The notes: generated from the letters alone by a model not told the origin. 64,000 bases of DNA from S5-A14a sp050908895 (GCA_050908895.1 CP171222.1:1240001-1304000), one strand, 5' to 3'. Positions 36,182 through 45,127 are shown, numbered from the stretch's first letter. Made by a program: numbers and translations.

Positions 36182-37609
36182 TTACTTTTCACTTATTCTC
36201 TTGTCGAAGCGATCTTTGTTACTTTTTTCCGGAATTGCAGTTGCATAGCCTCCAGTAAAGCATCCCCTGCAGAATCCCTTATCATTGCTCTTGCAAATCA
36301 AGGTCTTAAGTGCGTTTAGACCCAGATATCCAAGACTGTCTGCACCAATTTTTTCTGTAATCTCATCAATTGTATATTTACATGCAATTAGATTTTCTTT
36401 AGAATCCACATCAGTACCGTAGTAGCATGGTGCGATAAATGGTGGTGCAGCAGACATTACATGTACTTCTTTTGCTCCAGCTTCTCTCAATTGTTTTACA
36501 ATTCTTGCACTAGTTGTTCCTCTTACAATAGAATCATCCACTAGAACAACTCTTTTGCCTTTAACGGTAGCTGATAAAACATTAAGCTTTATTCTAACCT
36601 TATCTTCTCTTGCCTTTTGTCCTGGTGCTATAAAAGTCCTTGCTACATATTTATTTTTTATAAAACCAATTCCGTATGGAATTCCGCTTTGCTGGGAGTA
36701 TCCAAGGGCTGCATCAAGGCCTGAATCAGGTACACCTATTACTACATCTGCATCTCTTGGGTGCTCTAAGGCAAGACATACACCGGCTCTTTTTCTAGCT
36801 TCATGAACACTTATCCCACCTATCACCGAGTCTGGTCTAGCAAAATATATATATTCAAAAATACATAGCTGCTCTTCTTCTTTTTCACATTGAGTTGTAA
36901 TTGACTTAATACCTTCTTCAGAGAAAATTAATATTTCTCCCGGTTCAATATCTCTTACAAACTTTGCGCCTACAGCATCAAGAGCGCATGTCTCTGAAGC
37001 AACCACATAAGAACCATCTTCCCTAACGCCATAGCAAAGGGGTCTATAGCCTCTTTTGTCTCTTAATGCAATTAGCTTTGAAGGTGACATTACAACTAGA
37101 GAATATGCTCCATCTAGCTTTTCCATTGCATTGCTTATAGCCTCTTCTATAGATGTTGTCTTAACACGCTCTTTTGTTATAACGTATGAAATAACTTCTG
37201 TATCGCTTGTCGTATGGAATATTGATCCTTCTTCTTCAAGAGCTTGTCTAAGCTCATAGGAGTTTACCAGATTTCCATTATGTGCAAGTGCCATTCTACC
37301 CTTATGATGGTTGACAACTATTGGTTGTGCGTTACTTCTATCGTTTGATCCCGTTGTACCGTATCTAACATGTCCTATCGCCATGTTACCATTTCCAAGT
37401 TTTTCAAGGGTTTCGTTGTCAAATACATCTTGTACAAGGCCTGTATCTTTGAAATCGCTAAATATTCCGTCATCATTTACAACGATTCCACAGCTTTCCT
37501 GTCCTCTGTGCTGAAGGGCAAATAGCCCATAGTATGTAAGTCTTGCAAGGTCTTTTCTCTCGCTAGCAAAAATCCCGAAAACACCGCATTCTTCTCTTAG
37601 TTGTGACAT
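36182..37609 (-). CDS. purF: Amidophosphoribosyltransferase
   Basis: A 475-residue enzyme for the first committed purine step. Cys8 in EECGVFGIF would become the N-terminal nucleophile after removal of a short propeptide, as in the B. subtilis type. The glutaminase part has GHVRYGTTGSN. The PRTase part has the PRPP loop VVLVDDSIVRGTTS near residue 360. Cysteines near the C-terminus in CKSNDKGFCRGCFTGG match the 4Fe-4S ligands of the Fe-S-containing class. The gene ends 62 nt before purM in the operon sense. Confidence 0.96.
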   Translation of the reverse strand: MSQLREECGVFGIFASERKDLARLTYYGLFALQHRGQESCGIVVNDDGIFSDFKDTGLVQDVFDNETLEKLGNGNMAIGHVRYGTTGSNDRSNAQPIVVNHHKGRMALAHNGNLVNSYELRQALEEEGSIFHTTSDTEVISYVITKERVKTTSIEEAISNAMEKLDGAYSLVVMSPSKLIALRDKRGYRPLCYGVREDGSYVVASETCALDAVGAKFVRDIEPGEILIFSEEGIKSITTQCEKEEEQLCIFEYIYFARPDSVIGGISVHEARKRAGVCLALEHPRDADVVIGVPDSGLDAALGYSQQSGIPYGIGFIKNKYVARTFIAPGQKAREDKVRIKLNVLSATVKGKRVVLVDDSIVRGTTSARIVKQLREAGAKEVHVMSAAPPFIAPCYYGTDVDSKENLIACKYTIDEITEKIGADSLGYLGLNALKTLICKSNDKGFCRGCFTGGYATAIPEKSNKDRFDKRISEK

Positions 37610-37612
37610 ATT

Positions 37613-38332
37613 CTACTCTCCTAAAAGTCTTTTGCGAACTTCCGAATATGCATCTTCTACTCCGCCCATATCTCTTCTAAATCTATCTTTATCTAGCTTT
37701 TCCTTTGTCTTTGTATCCCAGAATCTGCAAGTATCCGGAGAAATTTCATCAGCTAAAACGATCGTTCCATCGCTGGTCTTGCCAAATTCCAATTTAAAAT
37801 CAATTAGCTCAATGCCAACATCCTTAAGATAATCCGATAAAATCTCATTAACCTTAAAAGCATATTCCTTAATTTGATTAAGCTCCTCTGGAGTAGCATA
37901 ATCCATTGCAAAAATATGATAATCATTTACCATAGGATCTCCTAGATCATCATCTTTATAGCTAAATTCCAAAACAGTTTTTCCTAGCTTATACCCCTCT
38001 TCAAGACCAAGTCTTTTAGCAAGAGAACCAGCTGCGATATTTCTAACAATTACCTCAAGTGGAATTATAGTTACTTTCTTTACAATGGTATCCCTTTCGT
38101 TTATTTCTTCAACAAAATGTGTTGGTATTCCTTTTTCTTCTAACATTTTCATAAGGAAGTTAGTAACTCTGTTGTTAATTTCACCTTTTCCAATAATAGT
38201 TCCCATTTTTTCTCCATTAAATGCCGTAGCATCATCCTTATATGAAACAATGTATAATTCTGGATCTTCTGTTTTAAAAACTTTCTTTGCTTTTCCTTCG
38301 TATAACTGGTCTGCTTTAGTTAAATTCATCAT
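37613..38332 (-). CDS. purC: SAICAR synthase
   Basis: A 239-residue phosphoribosylaminoimidazole-succinocarboxamide synthase. Visible are LYEGKAKKVF near residue 10, SYKDDATAFNG near 30, LEVIVRNIAAGSLAKRLG near 92, LIDFKLEFGK near 175, and LADEISPDTCRFWD near 194. AAAGGAG precedes the first of two ATGs. purF begins 3 nt after its stop. The length matches the standard bacterial monofunctional form. Confidence 0.96.
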   Translation of the reverse strand: MMNLTKADQLYEGKAKKVFKTEDPELYIVSYKDDATAFNGEKMGTIIGKGEINNRVTNFLMKMLEEKGIPTHFVEEINERDTIVKKVTIIPLEVIVRNIAAGSLAKRLGLEEGYKLGKTVLEFSYKDDDLGDPMVNDYHIFAMDYATPEELNQIKEYAFKVNEILSDYLKDVGIELIDFKLEFGKTSDGTIVLADEISPDTCRFWDTKTKEKLDKDRFRRDMGGVEDAYSEVRKRLLGE

Positions 38333-38378
38333 TTTGTTCTCCTTTGTATAATTATAGTACTTTTACAAAATATCTGTC

Positions 38379-38873
38379 TTACTTGTTGAATTTCTCCTCA
38401 ACTGCTCTGTTTTTTTCCAACACTTTTTCTTTATTTTTAACTCTTATATCTTTGAGTTTCAGATATAAATCCTCATCTGTGACCGCCAAAATTTCCGCTG
38501 CTAGAAGGGCTGCATTTTCCCCACCATTGATCGCAACAGTTGCAACTGGTATGCCACTTGGCATCTGTACAGTAGATAAAAGTGAATCAAGACCATCCAT
38601 TGTTGAGGATTTAATTGGTAACCCAATGACTGGAAGGCATGTTGATGCTGCAAGTACGCCAGCTAGGTGGGCTGCTTTTCCCGCAGCTCCTATTATCACT
38701 CCAAAGTCGTTTTTTCTAGCATTTTCAACAAAATAGTGAGCTTCCTCGGGTGTCCTATGTGCTGAGAAAACATGGACTTCAAATGGGATTTCCAGTTTCT
38801 GTAATGTAGTAATAGCTTTTTCTACTACAGGTAAATCGCTATCGCTTCCCATGACAATACCAACTTTTTTCAT
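38379..38873 (-). CDS. purE: N5-carboxyaminoimidazole ribonucleotide mutase
   Basis: A 164-residue PurE and the first gene of the purine operon. It shows GIVMGSDSDLP near residue 5, VFSAHRTPEEA near 39, IIGAAGKAAHLAGVLAA near 65, and LPVIGLPIKSSTMDG. AGGAGGCACAT supports the ATG at 38873; an ATG at 38894 lies upstream of that site and is rejected. No purK is found in the window, so either it is elsewhere or this PurE uses CO2 directly. Confidence 0.95.
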   Translation of the reverse strand: MKKVGIVMGSDSDLPVVEKAITTLQKLEIPFEVHVFSAHRTPEEAHYFVENARKNDFGVIIGAAGKAAHLAGVLAASTCLPVIGLPIKSSTMDGLDSLLSTVQMPSGIPVATVAINGGENAALLAAEILAVTDEDLYLKLKDIRVKNKEKVLEKNRAVEEKFNK

Positions 38874-38983
38874 ATGTGCCTCCTGTATATTCATAATTAT
38901 TATTTAGTTTATAGCTAAACCCTAGCTTTAATTACACTTTAACATATGGATATATTTTTTCAATATTCGTTCGCATTTAAAGA
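38874..38983 (-). promoter_or_regulatory. Leader region of the purine operon
   Basis: Between the terminator at 38984 and purE lie about 110 nt that must contain the operon promoter. No clear -10/-35 pair stands out. On the - strand the stretch AAATGCGAACGAAT (around 38966-38979) carries CGAAC, the core of the Bacillus PurR box, but it departs from the full consensus and no inverted partner is seen. There is no purine riboswitch fold. Confidence 0.3.
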
Positions 38984-39048
38984 AAAAATAAATAAAAAAA
39001 TATCCCAATATAGCTGAGAAAATGTAATTTTCTCGAACTATATTGGGA
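38984..39048 (-). terminator. Strong rho-independent terminator
   Basis: TCCCAATATAG (39003-39013) pairs with CTATATTGGGA (39038-39048), and inside it GAGAAAAT (39016-39023) pairs with ATTTTCTC (39027-39034) around a GTA loop. On the - strand TATTTTTTTATTTATTTTTT follows. It ends the ruvX/small-protein unit just before the purine operon. Confidence 0.85.
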
Positions 39049-39054
39049 AAAATT

Positions 39055-39255
39055 TCAATATTTGTTCATATTTTTTAGTTTTCTATATTTTCGAAACCTA
39101 TTTCTTCTAAAATTGCCTAGGCTTGGTTGGCAAAACATGTTTACGACCAAATCTGACCCCATGACTTTTGTATCAACTCTCTTAATTATCTGATTTACCA
39201 AATTTTCTAAACTATCATCTGATTCTCTATGCATGTTATAGACCATATTACGCAT
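39055..39255 (-). CDS. Small basic-tailed protein of unknown function
   Basis: A 66-residue protein I do not recognise. AGGAGGT at ideal spacing supports the ATG at 39255, and a strong terminator lies 7 nt past the stop, so it is very likely expressed. The middle (SLENLVNQIIKRVDTKVMGSD) looks helical, followed by a short hydrophobic stretch. The last 16 residues are rich in Arg and Lys (RRNRFRKYRKLKNMNKY), as in RNA- or ribosome-binding tails. It lies 43 nt downstream of ruvX. The only Cys is in NMFCQP. Confidence 0.6.
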   Translation of the reverse strand: MRNMVYNMHRESDDSLENLVNQIIKRVDTKVMGSDLVVNMFCQPSLGNFRRNRFRKYRKLKNMNKY

Positions 39256-39298
39256 TGCATTACCTCCTAAGTAAAATGTCACGTTAAAATAATATTTT

Positions 39299-39727
39299 TT
39301 ATCTAACTGTATCCATATATGATTGTAGTATTATAACTGCTGCTTGTTTATCAATTACTTCTTTTCTTTTTTTTCTGCTTACATCTGCTTGAATCAAAAC
39401 TCGTTCAGCCATAGCAGTAGTTAGTCTTTCATCTTGCCAAACTACTTTTACCTCCGACATTCCACTACTTCTTAGCTTATTTTCCATCATAGCTTTAAAT
39501 TCTCGAACTTTTTCCGTTTGAATGGTATCTTCACCTTTTAAGTTAGTAGGCAAGCCTATGACAACTGTGTCACATTCATATTCTTTAATGTAGTCAAGAA
39601 CCTTTGTGGTATCTTTTCTAATTCCTACTCTTTGGATAGTTGTTATACCTTGTGCAGTTATTCCCAGTGGATCACTTACTGCAACACCTATAGTCTTATC
39701 GCCAACATCTAAACCGATTTTTCTCAT
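39299..39727 (-). CDS. ruvX: RuvX/YqgF family nuclease
   Basis: A 142-residue RNase H-fold protein of the YqgF family, linked to 16S rRNA 5' processing and proposed as a Holliday junction resolvase. Motifs are KIGLDVGDKTIGVAVSD at the N-terminus, VIGLPTNLKGED near residue 60, and VWQDERLTTAMAERVL near 98 with an acidic residue; the final Asp is in IDKQAAVIILQSY. The ATG at 39727 has GGGAG upstream; a TTG just before it is rejected. In most Firmicutes it follows ireB (yrzL), as here, though a terminator separates the two. Confidence 0.92.
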   Translation of the reverse strand: MRKIGLDVGDKTIGVAVSDPLGITAQGITTIQRVGIRKDTTKVLDYIKEYECDTVVIGLPTNLKGEDTIQTEKVREFKAMMENKLRSSGMSEVKVVWQDERLTTAMAERVLIQADVSRKKRKEVIDKQAAVIILQSYMDTVR

Positions 39728-39798
39728 CAAATACTCCCTTTTGCTAAATTAACTAATTATGTGCTAGCTATTTTGTTGAATAGTAAATAGCCTTTTCC

Positions 39799-39824
39799 AA
39801 AAAAACGGCAGGAAGTCCCTGCCG
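39799..39824 (-). terminator. Rho-independent terminator after ireB
   Basis: CGGCAGG (39806-39812) pairs with CCTGCCG (39818-39824), a 7-bp GC-rich stem with a 5-nt loop. Seven T residues follow on the - strand. It lies 10 nt beyond the ireB stop. Confidence 0.88.
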
Positions 39825-39834
39825 CACAAAGTTA

Positions 39835-40080
39835 CTATTTTTTTAAATATACTTTCAAAATTTCCTCAACCAAATCATCTCTGTCTATTCTACTTATGAG
39901 GGAACGGGCGTTGTTATGACTTGTGATATAAGAAGGATCTCCAGATAGAATATATCCTACCATTTGGTCTACTCCATTATATCCCCTTTCTTCGAGGGCT
40001 GAGTATACTGTTTCTAAAACTTCTTTAGTTGTTTTCTGCTCTAATTTACTAGCATCGAACATTATCGTGTTTTTTTCCAT
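39835..40080 (-). CDS. ireB: IreB family regulatory phosphoprotein
   Basis: An 81-residue UPF0297 (YrzL/IreB) protein. In Enterococcus faecalis IreB is phosphorylated on threonines by the PASTA kinase IreK and affects cephalosporin resistance. Family landmarks are TIMFDASKLEQKTTKEVLETVYSAL, whose TT pair may be the phosphorylation site, and ERGYNGVDQMVGYILSGDPSYITSH. AAAGGAGG precedes the ATG. It sits between alaS and ruvX, the standard position, and has its own candidate promoter and terminator. Confidence 0.93.
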   Translation of the reverse strand: MEKNTIMFDASKLEQKTTKEVLETVYSALEERGYNGVDQMVGYILSGDPSYITSHNNARSLISRIDRDDLVEEILKVYLKK

Positions 40081-40113
40081 TTTATCCTCCTTTAATCCTA
40101 TATTATTATATGG

Positions 40114-40142
40114 ATTATACTATTAAATCAGCTCTTTAGCAA
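40114..40142 (-). promoter_or_regulatory. Possible promoter for ireB
   Basis: On the - strand TTGCTA (40142-40137), a 17-nt spacer and a perfect TATAAT (40119-40114) lie across the end of alaS, about 30 nt before ireB. The -35 matches at four of six positions. With the terminator after ireB this would allow a separate short ireB transcript. Confidence 0.45.
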
Positions 40143-42711
40143 GTTCAAATGCTGAATCAATTTTATTCAAATCACCTACGCCACCCTGGGCCATATCAGC
40201 TTTTCCGCCTCCGCGACCATCGCATGCAGCAAGGACATCCTTAATTATTTTACCAGCATGGTAGCCCTTATCCATTAGAGTATCGGATACACTGACAATC
40301 ATATTGCCTTTTCCGTTGTTTGATGCAACCAGAATTACTATGGAATTTGGAACTTTGGCTTTAATCTCGTCGGAAACTTCTCTAAGATCTCCAACATTTA
40401 CGCCTTCTAATACTGCAGTAATCAGTGAGACACCATTTTTCTCAAAAGCACTTTCTATGATTGAGCCAAGATTGTCGCCCATATCTTTCTTCTTCATTTC
40501 CTCTAATTCTTTTGATAAAGCCTTATTTTCAGAAATTAAACTGTCCAATTTATTCTTAAGATTCTGTTTGCTAGTTTTAAGAGCTGTAGAAACATCCTTT
40601 ACTAATGTATCACTGGCATTTAACATATCATAAACATTGGTACCAGTAGTTGCCTCGATACGTCTGGTTCCTGAAGCGACTCCTGATTCAGAAATAATTT
40701 TAAAACACCCAATTTCTCCAGTGCTAGCAACGTGGGTTCCTCCACACAATTCCCTGCTATAATTTCCACAAGAAATTACTCTTACTTTATTACCATATTT
40801 TTCATCAAACAAAGCTACTGCACCTGATTCAACAGCCTTCTCCATGGACATTTCCTCAGCAGTTACCGTTAAAAAGTCGTTAATAGCCTCATTTACAGCC
40901 TTTTCCACCTTATATAGTTCATCCATCGTTAAAGCCTGAAAATGGTTAAAATCAAATCGCAAGGCCTTGCTATTTACCATAGACCCTGCCTGTTTAACGT
41001 GACTTCCAAGAACGTCTTTCAGAGCCCTGTGGAGCAAATGGGTTGCGGTATGATTCCTAGCTGTTTGATTTCTTGTTTTAACATCTACATTAAGAAAAAC
41101 CTTATCTCCTTCTGATAACTCACCCTCTATAGGTCTTACTATATGACAAAATACTTTATTATGCTTTACAGTATCAACTATCTCACCTTTGAAGTTATCG
41201 CTCTTCATCTCTCCAACATCTCCAACCTGACCGCCGCCCTCAGCATAGAACGGTGTTTTATCAGTGTAAACATGAAGGTTCTTTTCTACACGGACAATTT
41301 TTAGGACTGTCCCTTCTCTCGATAGTGTGTCATAGCCTAAGAATTCAGTGTCAGGTAAATCTAAATCTTCTGAATTTGTATCCCAGCCTGCTTCTTCCCC
41401 AACATGTCTTCCGGCTCTTGCAGTTTCTCTCTGCTTTTTCATATTTAGGTCAAATCCATCTCTATCTACTGTAAATCCCTGCTCTTCTAGGATTTCCTCT
41501 GTCAGCTCAAGAGGAAATCCATAAGTATCATAAAGTTTAAATGCTTTGTCTCCACTTAAAACAGTTTCGCTGCTTGATTTCAACTCAGATATAAATTCAT
41601 CTAAAATATTGCTTCCCTGTTCAATTGTCTGGGAGAACTTCTCTTCTTCAACCTTAATAATTTTCTTAATGTAGTCTGCCTGTTCTTTAAGTTCAGGGTA
41701 AGCATCTCCAGATACCTTGATAACTCGATCAGCCAACTCGTTTAAGAATGGTTTCTCAAGTCCCAGAATTCTTCCATGTCTAGCTGCTCTACGAATAATT
41801 CTTCTAAGAACATATCCTCTACCTTCGTTACTAGGTGTAATTGTATCACCAATCATAAATACCACCGATCTAAGATGGTCTGTTATAATTCTTATGGAAA
41901 TATCTGTTTCCTTTGCACCATCTGCATATTCAACTCCGGAAACTTCAACAACACCATCTAAAATATACTTGATTGTATCAATATCAAATATCGAATCAAC
42001 CCCTTGCATTATACAAGCAAGACGCTCAAGTCCCATCCCTGTATCAATGTTTGGATGTTCTAGGTTCGAGTAGCTTCCATCTTCCTCTTTAGAAAATTGA
42101 GTGAAAACATGGTTCCAAAATTCAACATATCTGTCGCACTCACATCCGGGCTTACAATCCGGATTATCGCAAGCGAATTCCGGACCTCTATCATAATATA
42201 TTTCAGAACATGGTCCGCATGGACCAAGTCCAATTTCCCAGAAATTATCATCTTTTCCAAGCCTAACTATACGTTCTTCCGGCATGCCGATTTCTTTCCA
42301 GATTTCAAAAGCCTGGTCATCGTCAGTGTAAATTGTTGCCCATAGCTTATCTTTTGGGAGATTGAAAACCTCCGTCATAAGTTCCCATCCCCAGTTCAAA
42401 GATTCTTTTTTAAAGTAGTTACCAAAAGAAAAACTACCGAGCATCTCGAAGAATGTGCCATGTCTTGAGGTTTTACCAACATTCTCCATATCACCGGTTC
42501 TAATGCACTTTTGACATGTTGTCATTCTATTTGCTGGTGGGGTTTCAGTTCCAGCAAAATAGCCTTTTAGGGGCGCCATTCCTGAGTTTATGAGCAAAAG
42601 GCTCCTGTCGCTTTTCGGAATTAGTGACGCGCTCTTTTCAACATAATGCTCTTTACTTTTATAAAAATTAATAAATTTTTCTCTTATTTTGTTTAAACCT
42701 AGTTTTTCCAT
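40123..42711 (-). CDS. alaS: Alanyl-tRNA synthetase
   Basis: An 862-residue class II synthetase with the full bacterial domain set. The catalytic domain shows SDRSLLLINSGMAPLKGYF near residue 33 and TSRHGTFFEMLGSFSFG near 80. The editing domain has the zinc-binding pair HNHTATHLLH near 560 and CGNYSRELCGGTH near 660. The C-terminal DHHA1-type domain has GRGGGKADMAQGG near 830. It misacylation-edits Ser and Gly in known enzymes. AAAGGAAG lies before the ATG. There is no T-box leader in the 70-nt upstream gap. Confidence 0.97.
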   Translation of the reverse strand: MEKLGLNKIREKFINFYKSKEHYVEKSASLIPKSDRSLLLINSGMAPLKGYFAGTETPPANRMTTCQKCIRTGDMENVGKTSRHGTFFEMLGSFSFGNYFKKESLNWGWELMTEVFNLPKDKLWATIYTDDDQAFEIWKEIGMPEERIVRLGKDDNFWEIGLGPCGPCSEIYYDRGPEFACDNPDCKPGCECDRYVEFWNHVFTQFSKEEDGSYSNLEHPNIDTGMGLERLACIMQGVDSIFDIDTIKYILDGVVEVSGVEYADGAKETDISIRIITDHLRSVVFMIGDTITPSNEGRGYVLRRIIRRAARHGRILGLEKPFLNELADRVIKVSGDAYPELKEQADYIKKIIKVEEEKFSQTIEQGSNILDEFISELKSSSETVLSGDKAFKLYDTYGFPLELTEEILEEQGFTVDRDGFDLNMKKQRETARAGRHVGEEAGWDTNSEDLDLPDTEFLGYDTLSREGTVLKIVRVEKNLHVYTDKTPFYAEGGGQVGDVGEMKSDNFKGEIVDTVKHNKVFCHIVRPIEGELSEGDKVFLNVDVKTRNQTARNHTATHLLHRALKDVLGSHVKQAGSMVNSKALRFDFNHFQALTMDELYKVEKAVNEAINDFLTVTAEEMSMEKAVESGAVALFDEKYGNKVRVISCGNYSRELCGGTHVASTGEIGCFKIISESGVASGTRRIEATTGTNVYDMLNASDTLVKDVSTALKTSKQNLKNKLDSLISENKALSKELEEMKKKDMGDNLGSIIESAFEKNGVSLITAVLEGVNVGDLREVSDEIKAKVPNSIVILVASNNGKGNMIVSVSDTLMDKGYHAGKIIKDVLAACDGRGGGKADMAQGGVGDLNKIDSAFELAKELI

Positions 42712-42781
42712 TTAGTTTCTTCCTTTAAAATTAGATTTTGTATGTTAAGCTTTTTTTATGATATCTTAATCCATTCTAAGA

Positions 42782-44467
42782 CTATGAATTGCGGAATTTA
42801 TCTATAATATTGCCAACTTCTGATTCCAGTCTTCTTGTATCTCTATTACCAAAAAAATACACCTTTATTTTTGGTTCTGTCCCCGATGGTCTTATAATAA
42901 ATGTACCATTATCCCTTAATTCAAATTCTATTATATCCTCTTTGAGTTCTGAATCGATTGTTAAATAATCTATTTTATTTAAAATTTCTATACCTCCAAG
43001 AAATCCCTTTATTTGAATTCTAAAGTATTCCATTATTCCATCCATTATATCTTTACCTTCAACTCCTGTAAAAATATAATTTTCAGTTTTATCAGAATAG
43101 TGACCATATTGGTCATATATTTCCATTAATCTTTGATTTAAAGTTTTACCAACCGATTTATAATATGACGCCATTTCTGCAATCAGAATAGTGCTTGCTA
43201 CTCCGTCTTTATCCCTTACGACTGGGTTAAACAAAAAACCATTACTTTCTTCAAAGGCAAAAAAGAAATCATCTATATTTCCGGCTTTTTCCATATCACA
43301 CATGAGTTTGCCCATATGCTTGAAGCCGGTTAATGTCTTAATTACACTAATTCCATGACTTTCGGCGATTTTATCAAATAGTGCGGTCGAAACCAGAGAA
43401 CGCATGGCTATTTTCTCTTTTAAAGTTTCACCTATGGCTTCCATACGACCACACAAATAATCGAATAATAGAATTCCTATCTGGTTACCTGTTAGAATTT
43501 TCTTTACTCCATCAAAGTAAAGAGCCACCCCCACTCTATCGCTATCAGGATCTGTGGCAATAATTAAGTCCCCCTTCTCTTTATCCAAAGTATAAAAAGC
43601 CTCATTATATGCTGCAATCTTCTCAGGATTAGGTACAGGACAAGTAGGAAAATTACCATCTGGCATTTCTTGTGATGGAACAAGAATAACTTGATTAAAT
43701 CCTCTATTATTTAACCCATCTAAGACAAAATCTCGTCCCGATCCATTAAGGGGAGTATAGACTACCTTTAAGTCTCCATTAGCTGAGCTTTCCATATTAC
43801 TATGGAGTTTTTTAATAAACTCTATAGTATTGTCCAGATATCTACATTTAATATTGGGAAGTATGGTTTGAGGTTCCCTAATATCTTTAGGTAAGTCAAA
43901 ATAGTCCCAGTTTTGAATCTCACTCATAATCTCTTGAGCTTCTTCCCCAACAATCTGGTGTCCTTGATTATTGTACACTTTATATCCATTGTAAATTTTC
44001 GGATTATGGCTAGCCGTAATTATAACACCCATATCCGAATTTAGTTCTCTAATTGCATATGAAAGCACCGGTACAGGAGTTGCTTCTGAAAACATCACAG
44101 CCTCTATGTCCATGTCTATTAGAACTCGTGCTGTAATTATAGCGAATTCCTTAGAATTATTTCTCGTATCGTAAGAAATAATAACCTTTGGCTTTTTATT
44201 CTCAACAGCGAAAGTTCTATTAATATAGCTGCCCAAGCCTCTTGTTGCCCTACTTACTACATATTTATTCATTCGGTTTGGACCTATGCCCATTATACCT
44301 CTAAGACCAGAGGTGCCAAACCTTATTTCAGAATTAAATGAATCATATAACTCTCTATCATCTTCAAGCAAATTAGTCAAATTGATTTGATCTTCTATGC
44401 TATTCTTAGTTTTATCAATCCACCGATTAAATTCTGATTGAATTTGATTTATATCCTTATTTTCCAT
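42782..44467 (-). CDS. Phosphoglucomutase/phosphomannomutase
   Basis: A 561-residue alpha-D-phosphohexomutase, PgcA-like in length and order. Motifs are RFGTSGLRGIMG near residue 48, the phosphoserine loop ITASHNPKIYNGYKV near 136, metal loop DPDSDRVGVALY near 300, sugar loop FFAFEESNGFLFNP near 398, and phosphate loop RPSGTEPKIKVYF near 525. It likely links glycolysis to UDP-glucose and envelope glycans. The ATG at 44467 has no ribosome binding site and lies 6 nt after a perfect -10, so a leaderless mRNA is possible; a TTG at 44485 is the only alternative. Confidence 0.93.
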   Translation of the reverse strand: MENKDINQIQSEFNRWIDKTKNSIEDQINLTNLLEDDRELYDSFNSEIRFGTSGLRGIMGIGPNRMNKYVVSRATRGLGSYINRTFAVENKKPKVIISYDTRNNSKEFAIITARVLIDMDIEAVMFSEATPVPVLSYAIRELNSDMGVIITASHNPKIYNGYKVYNNQGHQIVGEEAQEIMSEIQNWDYFDLPKDIREPQTILPNIKCRYLDNTIEFIKKLHSNMESSANGDLKVVYTPLNGSGRDFVLDGLNNRGFNQVILVPSQEMPDGNFPTCPVPNPEKIAAYNEAFYTLDKEKGDLIIATDPDSDRVGVALYFDGVKKILTGNQIGILLFDYLCGRMEAIGETLKEKIAMRSLVSTALFDKIAESHGISVIKTLTGFKHMGKLMCDMEKAGNIDDFFFAFEESNGFLFNPVVRDKDGVASTILIAEMASYYKSVGKTLNQRLMEIYDQYGHYSDKTENYIFTGVEGKDIMDGIMEYFRIQIKGFLGGIEILNKIDYLTIDSELKEDIIEFELRDNGTFIIRPSGTEPKIKVYFFGNRDTRRLESEVGNIIDKFRNS

Positions 44468-44482
44468 GGCTTTATTATAACA
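44468..44482 (-). promoter_or_regulatory. Extended -10 element directly before the phosphoglucomutase ATG
   Basis: On the - strand TGT then TATAAT (44479-44474) forms an extended -10, followed by AAAGCC and then the ATG at 44467. With 6-7 nt from the -10, transcription would begin at the start codon itself. The -35 region is poor, which an extended -10 can compensate. Confidence 0.5.
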
Positions 44483-44489
44483 CAAAAAA

Positions 44490-45113
44490 CTAAACCGATG
44501 CTAGCAGAACCTTATCTTGTCCCAACTTATCAACTCTAAATCTCACTTTATCTCCCTTTTTAAAACCTTTCCATCCAAATGGAGTTTCTAACAATGTGCC
44601 CTCATTATATCCTTTGCTATATCCTAAGCAATGAACTTTTGCTTTTGATTTAAATGGTAAAGCGTGAGAGAAAAATACTACACTTACAATATCTTGATTT
44701 TCCCTTTGTCTAAAATCATCCATATCAGAAATTTCTCTAGAGTTAATTAATTCTTCTGATACTAAATTTGATAACTCCGTTTCTGCAACTATTTTGCTAT
44801 ACTCTTCGCTTTCCGTTACTACACCTGCATCAAAAACGTATAAAATTGATTCAATGAAGTCAACAATTGACATTTCAAGAGGATTTTCTAAAAATGAATA
44901 ATCGACACCGTAGACTTCAAAATAATCTTCAAGTCCATAACCAATATCTAAAACTCTTAAAGAGACCTTGCCATCTTTTCTCCAAAATACATATGCAAAA
45001 AATCCATTGATATTGTCAGTATCAATAGCGGCCAAAGTTTCAATTCCATGTACACTCTTAACAAAAACTACTTTATTTAAATATGCTCTAAAATTATCTC
45101 CATAATTTGACAT
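44490..45113 (-). CDS. Unrecognised 207-residue protein
   Basis: I do not recognise this protein. It has no membrane segment or signal peptide. The N-terminal 80 residues alternate hydrophobic strands (VVFVKSVHGIETLAAIDT, FFAYVFWRKDGKVSLRVLDIG) and look like a small alpha-beta domain. A helical, acidic middle (about 85-140) follows. The last 60 residues (SKAKVHCLGYSKGY ... FKKGDKVRFRVDKLGQDKVLLASV) look like a small beta-barrel. AAAGGAG precedes the ATG. It lies 14 nt from the end of mnmA and just before the phosphoglucomutase gene, so it is probably co-transcribed with the mnmA cluster. Confidence 0.7.
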   Translation of the reverse strand: MSNYGDNFRAYLNKVVFVKSVHGIETLAAIDTDNINGFFAYVFWRKDGKVSLRVLDIGYGLEDYFEVYGVDYSFLENPLEMSIVDFIESILYVFDAGVVTESEEYSKIVAETELSNLVSEELINSREISDMDDFRQRENQDIVSVVFFSHALPFKSKAKVHCLGYSKGYNEGTLLETPFGWKGFKKGDKVRFRVDKLGQDKVLLASV

Positions 45114-45127
45114 TAAAATAATCTCCT

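Noticed and set aside
38874..38983. Purine riboswitch before purE
   Set aside because: The leader is only about 110 nt, and I cannot find the conserved loop sequences or the closing stem of that riboswitch class.
42712..42781. T-box leader before alaS
   Set aside because: The gap is 70 nt, too short, and lacks the T-box sequence and an antiterminator; leuS likewise lies inside an operon with a 15-nt gap.
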